Positions 24,237 through 36,600 of a stretch of DNA of 64,000 bases are shown here, piece by piece. The notes under the pieces are model-generated. The model was not told the origin of the DNA. It did not search any database and saw only the letters and a list, made by a program, of their open reading frames with translations. This DNA is from Plecoglossus altivelis (lineage: Eukaryota; Chordata; Actinopteri; Osmeriformes; Plecoglossidae). Every line of letters begins with the position of its first letter. The stretch's first letter is position 1. The position numbers and the translations under genes are program-made. The stretch spans positions 2,027,430 through 2,091,429 of the forward strand of contig BROE01000004.1 in NCBI GenBank assembly GCA_036571765.1, in the 5' to 3' direction.

Positions 24237-24985
24237 GGTTCAACAGTTCAAAAATAAAAACAAGTGTCACTCAGTAAAATGACCACAGCTATATTTAATA
24301 TTATGAGTGATTCTTTGTCAGCCTCTCATTTCTAGTTACATTCACACAAAGATTCATTTCTATGACAGTTTTGTATTTTAGCTCAGGGTAACATTTTTTC
24401 AATGCTCTTATTTTTTTCTTCGAGCTGACGTATGTACACATCTTGGTGCAACAGGAAGAGAACAGACTATGCAATATGGGTTCTAGTCTAGCACAGATCT
24501 TCACTAGGAAGGGATATAGTGGAGCTGAACTCTGACCCCTGACTTGTGTTCTGGACCTGGGTGAATATACAATTGTTTTCTAAACAGTTTATTCCCAGTT
24601 CTGAGCGCCAGGGCTGGGCTGCAGTGGTCAATGGAAAGTGTTTCTGGATGTTTGTACTAAAGACATGCAGTCCATAGGTCTACCATGCTTCCTATGCAGA
24701 GCATGGAGCCAAAGTCTGTCCAGAACATGGAACAGGAAACATAGAACACTCAGAACTCGTTCTTGAATACAATGGTTCTACTTACACAGAAATGGAAACT
24801 TTGGTTTTAAACTTAACTTTAGTACTGTGTTCTAAAATGAAATAGTTTGCTTTATCACAAGCAATCTGTAAAATATGATGTCATGGTTTCAAACTGACCA
24901 AATATTGTAGTAATGTGATTTCAGTGTTTACCTGATGTTGCATTATGAACAGACTGAAGTCCACAAGGCAAAAGGGATGTTGGTT
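24237..24985. other. Gene-free unique DNA
   Basis: Repeat-free, AT-rich sequence. No exon or element recognised. Confidence 0.45.
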
Positions 24986-24989
24986 TATA

Positions 24990-25398
24990 CTCAGCGGGTT
25001 ATGGTTAGGACCAGCTACATAAGGGTTAGGACCAGCTACATAAGGGTTAGGGTTAGGACCAGGTACATAAGGGTTAGGACCAGCTACATAAGGGTTAGGA
25101 CCAGCTACATAAGGGTTAGGAGCAGGTACATAATTGTTAGGGTTAGGACCAGGTACATAAGGGTTAGGACCAGGTACATACAGGTTAGGACCAGCTACAT
25201 AAGGGTTAGGGTTAGGACCAGGTACATAAGGGTTAGGACCAGCTACATAGGGTTAGGGTTAGGACCAGGTACATAAGGGTTAGGACCAGCTACATAAGGG
25301 TTAGGACCAGCTACATAAGGGTTAGGGTTAGGACCAGGTACATAAGGGTTAGGACCAGCTACATAGGGGTTAGGGTTAGGACCAGGTACATAAGGGAA
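24990..25398. repeat. 21-base minisatellite with TTAGGG-like words
   Basis: About 19 copies of agggttaggaccagctacat plus a, many with an extra gggtta giving gggttagggttagg. Hexamer TTAGGG-type words therefore recur throughout. Alternating ccagCtac/ccagGtac marks two subfamilies. Confidence 0.93.
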
Positions 25399-25419
25399 CT
25401 GCAGATGGAGTGTTTAACC

Positions 25420-25500
25420 CTAACCACACACACACATACACACACACACACACACACTCACACACACAGAGACACACACACACACAGACAGAGCCTCTCA
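25420..25500. repeat. CA microsatellite
   Basis: Imperfect CA repeat. Confidence 0.85.
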
Positions 25501-25689
25501 CTATGGTGGATACTTTGGCAGTAAAGCAAAATATGTAAACAAAATCATTAAGGTGCCAAACAACATAAATACACATAATTAGAAAACCATATTTAGATAA
25601 GATATATAAGAAAAATATAAACAAGACTAGAACCCCTTAACAGTATACAACATTATGAGTAGATTGGCACTGACTTGAGTAATCTCCAG

Positions 25690-26302
25690 TGTGTATGGTT
25701 GTGTGAGTGTGTGTGTGTTTGTCTGTGTAAGGGTATCCTATCTGAGCGTGTGAGTGTGTGTGTCAGGGTATCCTATCTGAGTGTGTGTGTGTGTGTCAGG
25801 GTATTCTATCTTTAGTGTGTGTGTGTCCCGGTATTCTATCTGAGTGTGTGTGTGTGTCCGGGTATCCTATCTGAGTGTATGTGTGTTAGGGTATTATATC
25901 TGAGTGTGAGTGTGTGTGTGAGGCTGTCCTATCTGAGTGTGAGTATGTGTCAGGGTATTCTATCTGAGTGTGTTTGGGTATTCTATCTGAGTGTTTCAGG
26001 GTATTCTATCTGAGTGTGTGTGTCAGGGTATTCTATTTGAGTGTGTCAGGGTATTCTATGTGAGTGTGTGTGTCAGGGTATTCTATCTGAGTGTGTCAGG
26101 GTATTCTATCTGAGTGTGTGATGGTATTCTATCCGAGTGTGTCTGGGTATTCTATCTGAGTGTGTCAGGGTATTCTATGTGAGTGTGTGTGTCAGGGTAT
26201 TCTATCCGAGTGTGTCTGGGTATTCTATCCGAGTGTGTCAGGGTATTCTATCTGAGTGTGTCTGGGTATTTTATCTGAGTGTGTCAGGGTATTCTATCTG
26301 AA
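25690..26302. repeat. About 25-base minisatellite (cagggtattctatctgagtg)
   Basis: About 22 copies of cagggtattctatctgagtg followed by a variable GT run of 2-14 bases. Unit length changes with the GT run, so the array combines minisatellite and microsatellite behaviour. Confidence 0.93.
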
Positions 26303-27677
26303 TATCACGCTCCATCAGGGTTTGGCAAGTACTGCATCTGAAGAGGTTGTATGACTCATCCATGCAGCTGGAAGATGTGAATATCCCAAACACACACAGT
26401 TGCTGTTTTGTATTCACACTTGTACAATGAAGCGGTTAAACCGAAGAAGGATCAAATGAAGCAGTATAACAGGTTCCAGAGATGTTCTTTTAAAGGCCAG
26501 AGTATTGCCTTTGATCCGTTTCATCTGTAAGCACTTGCTCTGGCCTGGTGAGGGAAGCCAAACACACTTATAGACAGCGTAGAAACGTGGAGGACAGAAA
26601 CTGGAGAGAAAGTTTCACTGGCACCAAAAGCAGCCATGTGCCTCCATCTCTAATATATCGAAGTGATTGTTCCATCTTCATATGATGGCTGATTACACAG
26701 ACGTAGAGTCTATCAGATCTATGATATGTCTGCACAACACTCTTTGTGCCAAAATTTATTCAACACCAATGTGCTACCTATCAATAGCTAACCCTAACCT
26801 TATCAATAGCTAACCCCAACCCTTTTGATAGTGAACCCCAACCCTATTGATAGTTAACCTTACCAGTCCCAACTCAGTACACATGCCACCATGGATAAAT
26901 ATAGATAACACCTTCAAACGCTTGTGGAGGTCTCTGCAATTCAAAATGTAAATGGTCAGTTGAAAACTGACCATGGAGGCTGCAGAGGTCAAATAACAGC
27001 TGTAGACCATCAACATGTAAGTAACAACGTAGGTCAAATGAGCACAGAGGGATCCTACAGACAGACACTGATTTACAATGTATGACATTGCAAATCCTAT
27101 ACATTATATTTATATATTTATTATGTATCTGCAAGCTATCTATACTATTTATAGTCATTGTATTAAATAAAATATTCTGTTTTATAGTCATCTGATGTCT
27201 GTTATTCTGTTTGTGTTTTAAACAGTTCCCCAAGTATCAACATACTTTATAATATACTAGCGATGCAATTAAAGAAGGGCACAGATCACTGGGATCATAC
27301 ACACATGCACCTGGGGTGCGTTGCCCAATTAGGGGATACAGGTACTACACATACATGGTTGCCGCGGTGACGGCAGGAAGCAGGAATGACCAGGTGAGGA
27401 GTTTCTTGGCTCTGGCATCATAGACTCCTGGTGTTTCCTCTTATTATTCTCTTCGTTTCCAAGGATATCTTTCCATCACAGCTCATTAATCCCCACTCTC
27501 ACTCTATCCCATCTTCTCTTTTTGCTCTTCTGTACTGTGCAAACTCTCCAGACAATGCCTCAAGACACACAGGCAGCCAAGTGTTCCTGGTGCTGAACTC
27601 CGTCCTCCCCAGGGGTAGGGGGCGCTGCGTTTCCCAAGGGCATCTGCAGCGAAAGATGTGAGTCTTGCCGAGCAACA
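26303..27677. other. Gene-free sequence / faxc 3' flank
   Basis: Mostly unique. A short repeated phrase aatagctaaccctaaccc / gatagtgaaccccaaccc occurs at 26,780-26,860. TTTATT at 27,117-27,122 is a weak candidate polyadenylation signal for faxc on the - strand. No additional gene found. Confidence 0.45.
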
Positions 27678-30600
27678 TCAACACTTGAACTGTTCTATCT
27701 CGGAACACTCTGTGTCCATGTCAGAGTCATAGAGCGACTGGCCCGTCCGGTCGCTGTCGGGCGAGAGGGACTCTGCCGGAGTGTCTTTGTGTGTGTGTGG
27801 GTGCAAGGACTCAGCCTGAGTGTGTGTGTGTGGGTACAAGGACGCAGCTGGAGTGTGTGTGTGTGTGCTCTCCTGGAAGGTGTCTGTGTGAGAGTACAGC
27901 CTCAGGTCTGCTTGGCCACTGTCTTCACTGCTGTCACCATAGCAAAAGTCCTCCAGGTCCACAAACCAGTCAGGCCAGAAGCGTCTGCGGATCCTCTCAC
28001 AGTACATGGCCAGGTTGATCAGTTCACCTAGGGAGCACAGGTCATTCAGTCACAGACCCATACAGCGAGTGAGTGTATGTTCTGAGTGTGTGTTCTGAGT
28101 GTGTGTTCTAAGTGTGTGTTCTGAGTGTGTGTTCCGAGTGTGTGGTCAGAGTGTGTGTTCAGAGTGTGTGTTCTAAGTGTGTGTTCTAAGTGTGTGTTCT
28201 GAGTGTGTGTTCTGAGTGTGTGTTCTGAGTGTGTTCTGAGTGTGTGTTCAGTGTGTGTCCAGAGGTTCTGAGTGTGTTCTCACCACTTGAGAAAAAAGGG
28301 TATTTTTTTACCACAAAATAATCATAAATAACACTTTTGCAAAGATTACCTTTTTTGCTATCAAGAATAAGATTGATTGATTTAGTCATGCATTGTATAT
28401 ACATCTTCATGTCATATGTCACACGTCCCTCTGTGTCGCGTGCTGATGACCTCACACAACCCTCTGTGTCGCGTACTGATGACCTCACACGTCCCTCTGT
28501 GTCGCGTGCTGATCACCTCACACAACCCTCTGTGTCGCGTGCTGATGACCTCACACAACCCTCTGTGTCGCGTGCTGATGACCTCACCTTTAATGAGCTG
28601 CTCTGGTCGTGAGCCAGGCAGCATCCACATGGCAGGAGCCAGATGGCTGAACACGGCAGCATCGACTGTGGTCAGCTGGGAGCCCATCAGGTATCTCTTA
28701 TCACCTGCACAGACAACAGCTCTCATAACACACTGCTGCTATTACTGCCTCATTACTGGTACACTGCTACTATTACTGCCTCATTACTGGTACACTGCTA
28801 CTATTACTGCCTCATTACCAGTACACTGCTACTATTACTGCCTCATTACCGGTACACTGCTACTATTACTGCCTCATTACTGGTACACTGCTACTATTAC
28901 TGCCTCATTACCAGTACACTGCTACTATTACTGCCTCATTACCAGTACACTGCTACTATTACTGCCTCATTACCGGTACACTGCTACTATTACTGCCTCA
29001 TTACCAGTACACTGCTACTATTACTGCCTCATTACCAGTACACTGCTACAATTACTGCCACATTACTGGTACCCTGCTACTATTACTGCCTCATTACTGG
29101 TACACTGCTACTATTACTGCCTCATTACCAGTACACTGCTACTATTACTGCCACATTACTGGTACACTGCTACTATTACTACCTCATTACTGGTACACTG
29201 CTACAATTACTGCCACATTACTGGTACACTGCTACAATTACTGCCACATTACTGGTACACTGCTACTATTACTGCCTCATTACCGGTACACTGCTACTAT
29301 TACTGCCTCATTACCAGTATACTGCTACTATTACTGCCACATTACCTGTACACTGCTACTATTACTGCCTCATTACCAGTACACTGCTACTATTACTGCC
29401 TCATTACCAGTACACTGCTACTATTACTGCCTCATTACCAGTACACTGCTACTATTACTGCCTCATTACCAGTACACTGCTACTATTACTGCCTCATTAC
29501 CAGTACTCTGCTACTATTACTGCCTCATTACCAGTACTCTGCTACTATTACTGCCTCATTACCAGTACTCTGCTACTATTACTGCCTCATTACCAGTACT
29601 CTGCTACTATTACTGCCTCATTACCAGTACTCTGCTACTATTACTGCCTCATTACCAGTATACTGCTACTATTACTGCCTCATTACCAGTACACTGCTAC
29701 TATTACTGCCTCATTACCAGTACACTGCTACTATTACTGCCTCATTACCAGTACACTGCTACTATTACTGCCTCATTACTGGTACACTGCTACAATTACT
29801 GCCACATTACTGGTACACTGCTACAATTACTGCCATACCCCAGTATACTTCTACCTATTACTGCCCTCCAATTACCGGTTACCCACTTGACTATTACTGG
29901 TGCTGTCATTGCACTCTTGTGTTAACACTCTGCAGATTTGTATTATCACAGTATTCTTGTATTATTACTGAATAATTGTGAATCATCACACTGTTGCCTT
30001 TTTGTTTTGATATGGATCCATTGATGCACATTTGCTGTTAATTTATATAGTATAAGACTATGAAAGGTCCTCAGCATCATAGTGAAGTAGTGTCATATTG
30101 TGACAACAAGACATTAGTGTTCATATACATTCAATTAAAAACTGTTGCCCTTGAATTACATATTAGATGCTCCCATAATGCACCTGGGGAATCACAGCAG
30201 TACCACACCCAGCAGGATTTTCCTGTGTCTCCACTAGCAGGGTGAGAGTGTTTCCTGTGTCACACCTAGCAGGGTGAGTGTTTCCTGTGTCACACCTAGC
30301 AGGGTGAGAGTGTTTCCTGTGTCNNNNNNNNNNGTGAATGTCGCACCTAAACAACTAGCAGGCTGATTGTGCTCTAATACAGTGACTAGATTCACTCCCT
30401 GAGACAAGTAGCTGCTGACTGGATCAGGGTTGAAAGGAAAGTTGGCTAAAGATATTTGGGTCAAATGAGACAATGAGCATAAAATGGAAAGATGTTAATG
30501 TCCACATGAGGCTTGGGTCCTCACGTGGGTTTCACATAGCAAATTCAATAGAGAACCTTCGGGTATATTAATACAGAATGAAGCAACACAATGATGCCCT

Positions 30601-33600
30601 GAAGCACCATACTCCTAGTGAATGGGGGCCGGGAACTTAACACCACGCTAATCAATTTTCACAACTTAAAATCGAGGCCAGTGAAATCAATTATGCATGC
30701 TAAAGGTTTGCTGTCTGCTTGATAAAGAGAAATGCGATACCAAAAAAAAGATTACCCGTTGTGGCATTTAATTGCAGGAACTTGACAGAGGTGTTGTGAC
30801 AGATTTCTTCTCGCATTTGTCGCTGCATTTATTAATCAAAGTTTAAGAAGGTAAAAAAAAAATAACATCTGGCTCTTGATAAGCGTCAGTTATTGTCGTT
30901 TATGTCTTAATAAAACAAATCAAGGCCCATTCACTTTGCAAATAGTTTGGGATTTGTGTTAAAGCAACATTGTGTTGATTTGGATTGACGCATCAATCTC
31001 AAGGGATCATGCCATTTAATCATCAACGCAGTCTTTGAAAACAACGGTATTTTTTGTATTTATTTATCAACTTTATCCGTTGAAATTGACATTGTATTAA
31101 TCTCAACAAAAATAAAGCAAAAACCGGAGAGCGATCTGAGTTTGAACTCGATTATTTGTCAAATTGGAAGAAGTCCACTTTGTCACAAGCACAACACAAC
31201 AAGCAGCGTTATCTAAGATATCTACATGTCAAGAGACACAAATGAGTCAGTATGAACTTATCAGTATATACTTACCAAAGAATGGCGGAAGATATGAAAC
31301 CGATTCTAAGAATGATCTTGTTTCCACCTTTTTGTCGGCAGGAAGCTGTTTGAATTGATGCTCCACAAGTAGAGCCATCGTGATCAACTAACACACGAAC
31401 TGTTACACTTATGACAGCAGGAATGGGGTTGATCATGGATCGCACTCTTGAAAACACAGATTTGTAAAACGACCCCGGAACTGTGATGCCAGCCTTTTCC
31501 TCCAAGCACTCCGAACGAATAGCAGAGGCGCTGGGAAGCACAGCTGACCACTATGTGAAGGCTCGCAACAACAAGTTAACCAATCATATTATGTTTCTGC
31601 AGTCCAGGCACTTCGGCATTCCCTATACTTACAACCCCTCCAAATAGTATGTTCAGTTGTAGTCCATTATTTTATTCGGGGTCCTCATCTAACCTTTACT
31701 TCTGTTTAAAATAAACGATAGCCAATATAACAAATTATGACTTGCACATCAATCTTAACATAATAACGTCAATATGGATTGTCATTCTGTTTATGAAAGA
31801 CAATAAACAAAGCGTATGCCAGAAGCACATCATTACAGTTCTGGCACCATCTGCACAGCTCTAATACGAGGTTTTTGAATCACATGCCATTTCCCCCACC
31901 AGAGACGTTACGTTTTTTTTTTGACCCTACGGACGCCCCGTAGCGTATCTAGGAACTGTTACTATGAGAAACCAGAGGCTGGGAAGCAATGCCAGGATTT
32001 GAAACCGTTGTGAACTTGCTACGTTAGCTTTGTAAGCAGATCTCGCATTATCTTTGAGAACATTAAAAGGTAAACATGAAAGCATTCTTTTAGCGATCTT
32101 TACGGCAAAATATCTATGCGCGACAAGCATCGGTGTGCAACAAATGTAGGTTGCTCAGGTTAGAAAAAGTGCCTAGCTACTGTAACTACTGTACTGCGCT
32201 GCGCTGTACTCGCTCTTAGCATTCAAAAATGTACGTGTTTTCATGACTGTGGTCAGCGTTATTTGTACTTGTGATCGGGTCCATTCATAAGTGGTACGTT
32301 GTATTTAGATCAATGGCTCTACCAACGCTCTCGTCCCGGTGGCCGAGTCGAGCCCGTTCAATGGAAAGACAGCTGGCGCGACAGCGGGAGCAAGAGGCCC
32401 GTTGTCGGCAGCAGTGGGAAGAGCATTCTCGGTATTTCAGAGAGCAGAACGTTCGCAGCAGTAAACAAGCGGAGTGGAGCTCTCGTCAATCTTACCAGCA
32501 GAGGTAGGAAGGTTCACCTACTGTATCTGGGTATTCCGTGTCAGACGACCCCCTCAGCCGCATTGGTTTGCGAGCATTTAACCGCGGCTGAGGCATCATA
32601 CGTGACGAATATCAAGTGTCTATCCGTTCCCCACCCAGCATGTCAGCGTTCCACCGAGACAGACTGAAAGAGGAGAAAAGACTGAATCTGGAGAAGCGAA
32701 GGGAACGTCTGAAGGTCCTGCTGCAGGAGGAGACCGACCAGCTCGAGGAAGAGCTCCGGAAGATGGTCCCCGACACGAGCGCCTTGGCGAGGCTGCTGGT
32801 GGAGAAGACGGAAGATCTCCGCACGGCGCGAGAGGAACGAAGAAAGAGAGTAAACGAAACAGACTATAAAGAATCATTTCAATTCGATCGTCTTCAGCTT
32901 ATTTGTACATTTGATGAATTTATTGCACGCAGAAAGTAGAACAGAACATCAACGATCAGAAGTGCTTAGTCCTAACTGTTGTCAGTCAAGGCCTATATTT
33001 ACCAGGCCCAGTGCGAAATGACCCTTGATGCACATGCATAGGCCTGGCTGAACTCTCTGTTGTCTCTCCACACAGCTTGCACAAGAGCTCCTGAGAGAAC
33101 ACTGGAAGAAGAATAACACTGAACTAAGGGAGGTTAGTAGGCCATCGAGCAGCTATGGTTCACAGACAGCACTTAACCAAGTACTGCAGCCAGTGTGTGT
33201 GTGTGTCCCATCTTAACCCTTGTTCTCTCTTCGGTGGCCAGAATGACCCCAGAACTATGTCTAATGCACGCACACCTACAATGAAACATTCAGATTGTAT
33301 GTGGTTGATTGAACTCAGACAAAACTAAATCTTTCTGATTCATGTGCAGCATGACTGCATTTTTCAGTGCCCACAAGGGTACAGGTTAAAAATGAAATCA
33401 ACCTGCTTTATGTCAGGGTTGAAGGTGGGGCCTTTTTTGACCCTCAGGACAGGGGGAGTTGCAGAATGTGGAAGAGAGCACCAGGGTTAATCTGGTTGAC
33501 CAAGTTTGCCCGGAGAAACTCTGAGAGTATCAAGTTCTTTTATTTTTCGTCACGTCCACTTGATCTGGAAACGAATAGGACTTGTGATGTGCTACCTCTG

Positions 33601-36600
33601 TCCTGGTGCCCTTCCATTACATACGACCCTGAGCCTCTAAAACTCTACGAACACTCCCAACGCCCTCATTCTGTACCTGCTACTATTACTGGCCTCATTC
33701 CTGGGTAAATCGCTGCTACGACATATGCTAGCCTGAGAGTCGAAATTCCCTTACTCATTGAGAGAGTATAGGGATATCACCTCTGCGTCTTAACTCATGT
33801 ACTGCTGGCCCAATGTTCCAGTGTACATCTGCTGTTTGTCCTCTCCTTTGTCCTCATCTTGGTTTTAACAGATGGAGGGTCAGCATTAACACAAAGATAC
33901 ATGTGGTGACCTGGCCCTCCACGTCTCTTGGCTCGCCCAGGATATCCATTAACGCACACGTAGTAGAGAGCAGAAGCCCATAAGTCAGGGTGGGTAAACT
34001 TAACTGAGTCCCTAGGGCATGCCTGTATTAGGCCAATCTATTCTTTAACGAATCAGCTGGGCTAACTTCCAATTTGACACTGTTTCTTAGGCCTTCCAAT
34101 ATACTTGTACCAGAAAGTGAGTAAACCTTGGCTTTATCTATCATTCGCGTCATGACTCGGGTGCAATATGCCCCCAGGTTAATCAAATTCCCTGGCCTAA
34201 CTATATCCTACGGGGCCTCCATCGAGTATTTACACATTACAAGTGAAGCGTCGTCTGCTTTACATATTACTCTGTGTGTGTGTGGTGTTGTGTGGTACAC
34301 ATGCCCTCAATTTAACCAGGGTTAACAGCCTGGCTACTATTACTCAGCCAACCATCGAACCTTGATTTCAAAGCTGGCCCCCTACTATAACTTGTGATCG
34401 GAGCCACTGGATTAGCTTCGGGATTACAACAAACAACTGTTATCTAACAGTATTAACCATTGATCCCAGATACAGGCGTGATCTACTCATAAGTATATAC
34501 CCCTTCGCTCACTAACCTTATCTTCGACAGCAGACACTATTGCCGGCCAGGCGTCGACTTAGAGTTGGCACGAACCCTGGGTACCTCATTCGGACGCAGG
34601 CGGAGGCCGTCATTCGTGGGAGCGGTGCCAGCCCTGCCAGAAAAAAGGGGCTGCTTTACGTGTAATCTTACTGCCATATCCATGTGTAGACGCCCAAAGT
34701 GCTCGTCCCTGCTACTTCTGCTTTAACAAACCGCCGTGCAGCACCCGAAGGAGGCAGAGCAAGGAGGAAGAAGATGCGCTTCGAGAACGAGTACCTTCAT
34801 TTGATACCTGCTACCCATTACTTGAGCAGAGGCCTCATCGAACGAAAGTACAACCGGCGATGGCCATTGGAGAGGATGAGGCGGGCTGCCTACTCTTCTA
34901 GGGGCGGCCAGTCCAATGACGACTCAGGAGTACAATTGGCTGGAGGGCTAACACTGATTTACTTGCGGGGAGAGGGCCAGATAATTACCAGAGAGTACAA
35001 GGCTGTTACTATTACAGGAGGCGTGCCTCCCTTCCCCCTCTCCGGGTACCATCGAACAGATGGAAAGTGGCTAATAATTTACTGGGTCTCATTACAGTTA
35101 CTATCCTGCTACTATTCGAGCTGACGTGGAGGCTGAGAGAGGAGGCCGAGGTCATTACGATTGGACCAGCCAGAGAGGGCAGCACAGCACAACTGGGCTA
35201 ACAAAACTATTCCACTGTCTTCCATTTATTACGAACAATGCTGCTTTCTGTTTGCACCCTCAATACTCAACTGAACAAATAACTCCAACTTGAATAACTC
35301 TGTGAAAAGAGCAGGGGAGATGTCGCCAGGGACCTAAAATCTTCATTCATAACCCAAATTACCAATACAGCAGCCCTGGCTACATATATTTTCTGATACG
35401 CAGCCCCTCCAGTACTACACCCTGAAGATCACAAAGCTTAGTTCTACCTTGTCTCCTCATTACTTTCGACAGGTCTCATAACCAGGTACACTGCCCTACA
35501 TTCATACGCCACGCCCTCTTCTAGTACCTGCTGACATGCAATTTAAGACTAGGCCTCAGAGACAAAACCACAACCCTTGTTTGACACTAAAAAGAAAACC
35601 AGAGTGCACGTTATTATCAAAGGTAACAAAAGAGAGTAGCGGCTTTCTGTGGTGGTCCTTCCTTTCATGTTCACTAGCATTACTGCTCGAAACCGTTCTC
35701 TGAAGAAATCGGATGCAGGAAGCCTGGCTGTCTCCGCCCGAGCTGGGGTAGCCCTGTATGACGACCCTGGAGGAGGAGAGAAGATTAACGAAAGGGATGG
35801 ATGATGGAAATGCCCCTGTGGGAGATGACAAAACGGAAATTGGTAAACCCTGAGGTCTGCGGCACGCAAGGCACTGTGTACGTGAGATTGACGAACACGT
35901 CTAACCTGCTCACTTCTCATTTACTCCTCAACTTTAAACACGCTGGCCTATATCTCACCCTCGGGGTGGTGCATCGTTTGCTTAACGTTTTGCGTCTCAT
36001 TTAACCATTTCTCTTCCTGCAGTGTCTACCTGGGCTAAGTCTTCCTCATTACCTTGGTGCGGGCCCAGTACCGCGCATCAGCTGAAAGATCTAAGCCTGG
36101 GGTAAGAGCAAAGCTCCAGCATGTCCAGGGCTACCATTACTGTGCCTGTCCATTGCACTCCTTTTGTTTACACACTCCTGCAGATTTGTATTATCAAGTA
36201 TTCCTTGTAATTTTCTGAATAATTGTGAAATCATCCACAATCCTGATTTACCGAGGAACTGTGTTACGTTTTTCTTTTTGGATTATGGGATCCATCTGAG
36301 GATGGCCCTTTGCGTTAATGTTAATAGCGTATATAGACTAATGAAAGGTCCTCAGCATCATAGTGAAGTAGTTTCGGTCATATTTGTGCACACAAGACGA
36401 TTAGTGTTATAATACATTCAATTAAACAAACTGGTTGCCCTTGAATTACATATTAGATGCTCCCATAATGCAAGCCTGGGCTCTACGAATCAACTGCAGT
36501 GACTCCTCCCGCCGCAAATACCACGCGCCAGGCGGCAGCCATCGATGCATGTGTGCGCATAGTGTCTCCATAGGAGCACGTGAAAACGTAAGCGTGTCCG

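Noticed and set aside
24990..25398. True telomere or subtelomere
   Set aside because: TTAGGG words occur only within a longer 21-base unit, and unique DNA lies on both sides.
28416..29975. 519-codon reading frame rich in Tyr/Leu/Thr
   Set aside because: Produced by a 31-base repeat whose three frames all lack stops. It crosses faxc exon 5 on the opposite strand.
34699..35124. 141-codon open frame in the noisy block
   Set aside because: It mixes trichoplein-like words with corrupted intron repeat. Chance frame in a chimeric consensus.
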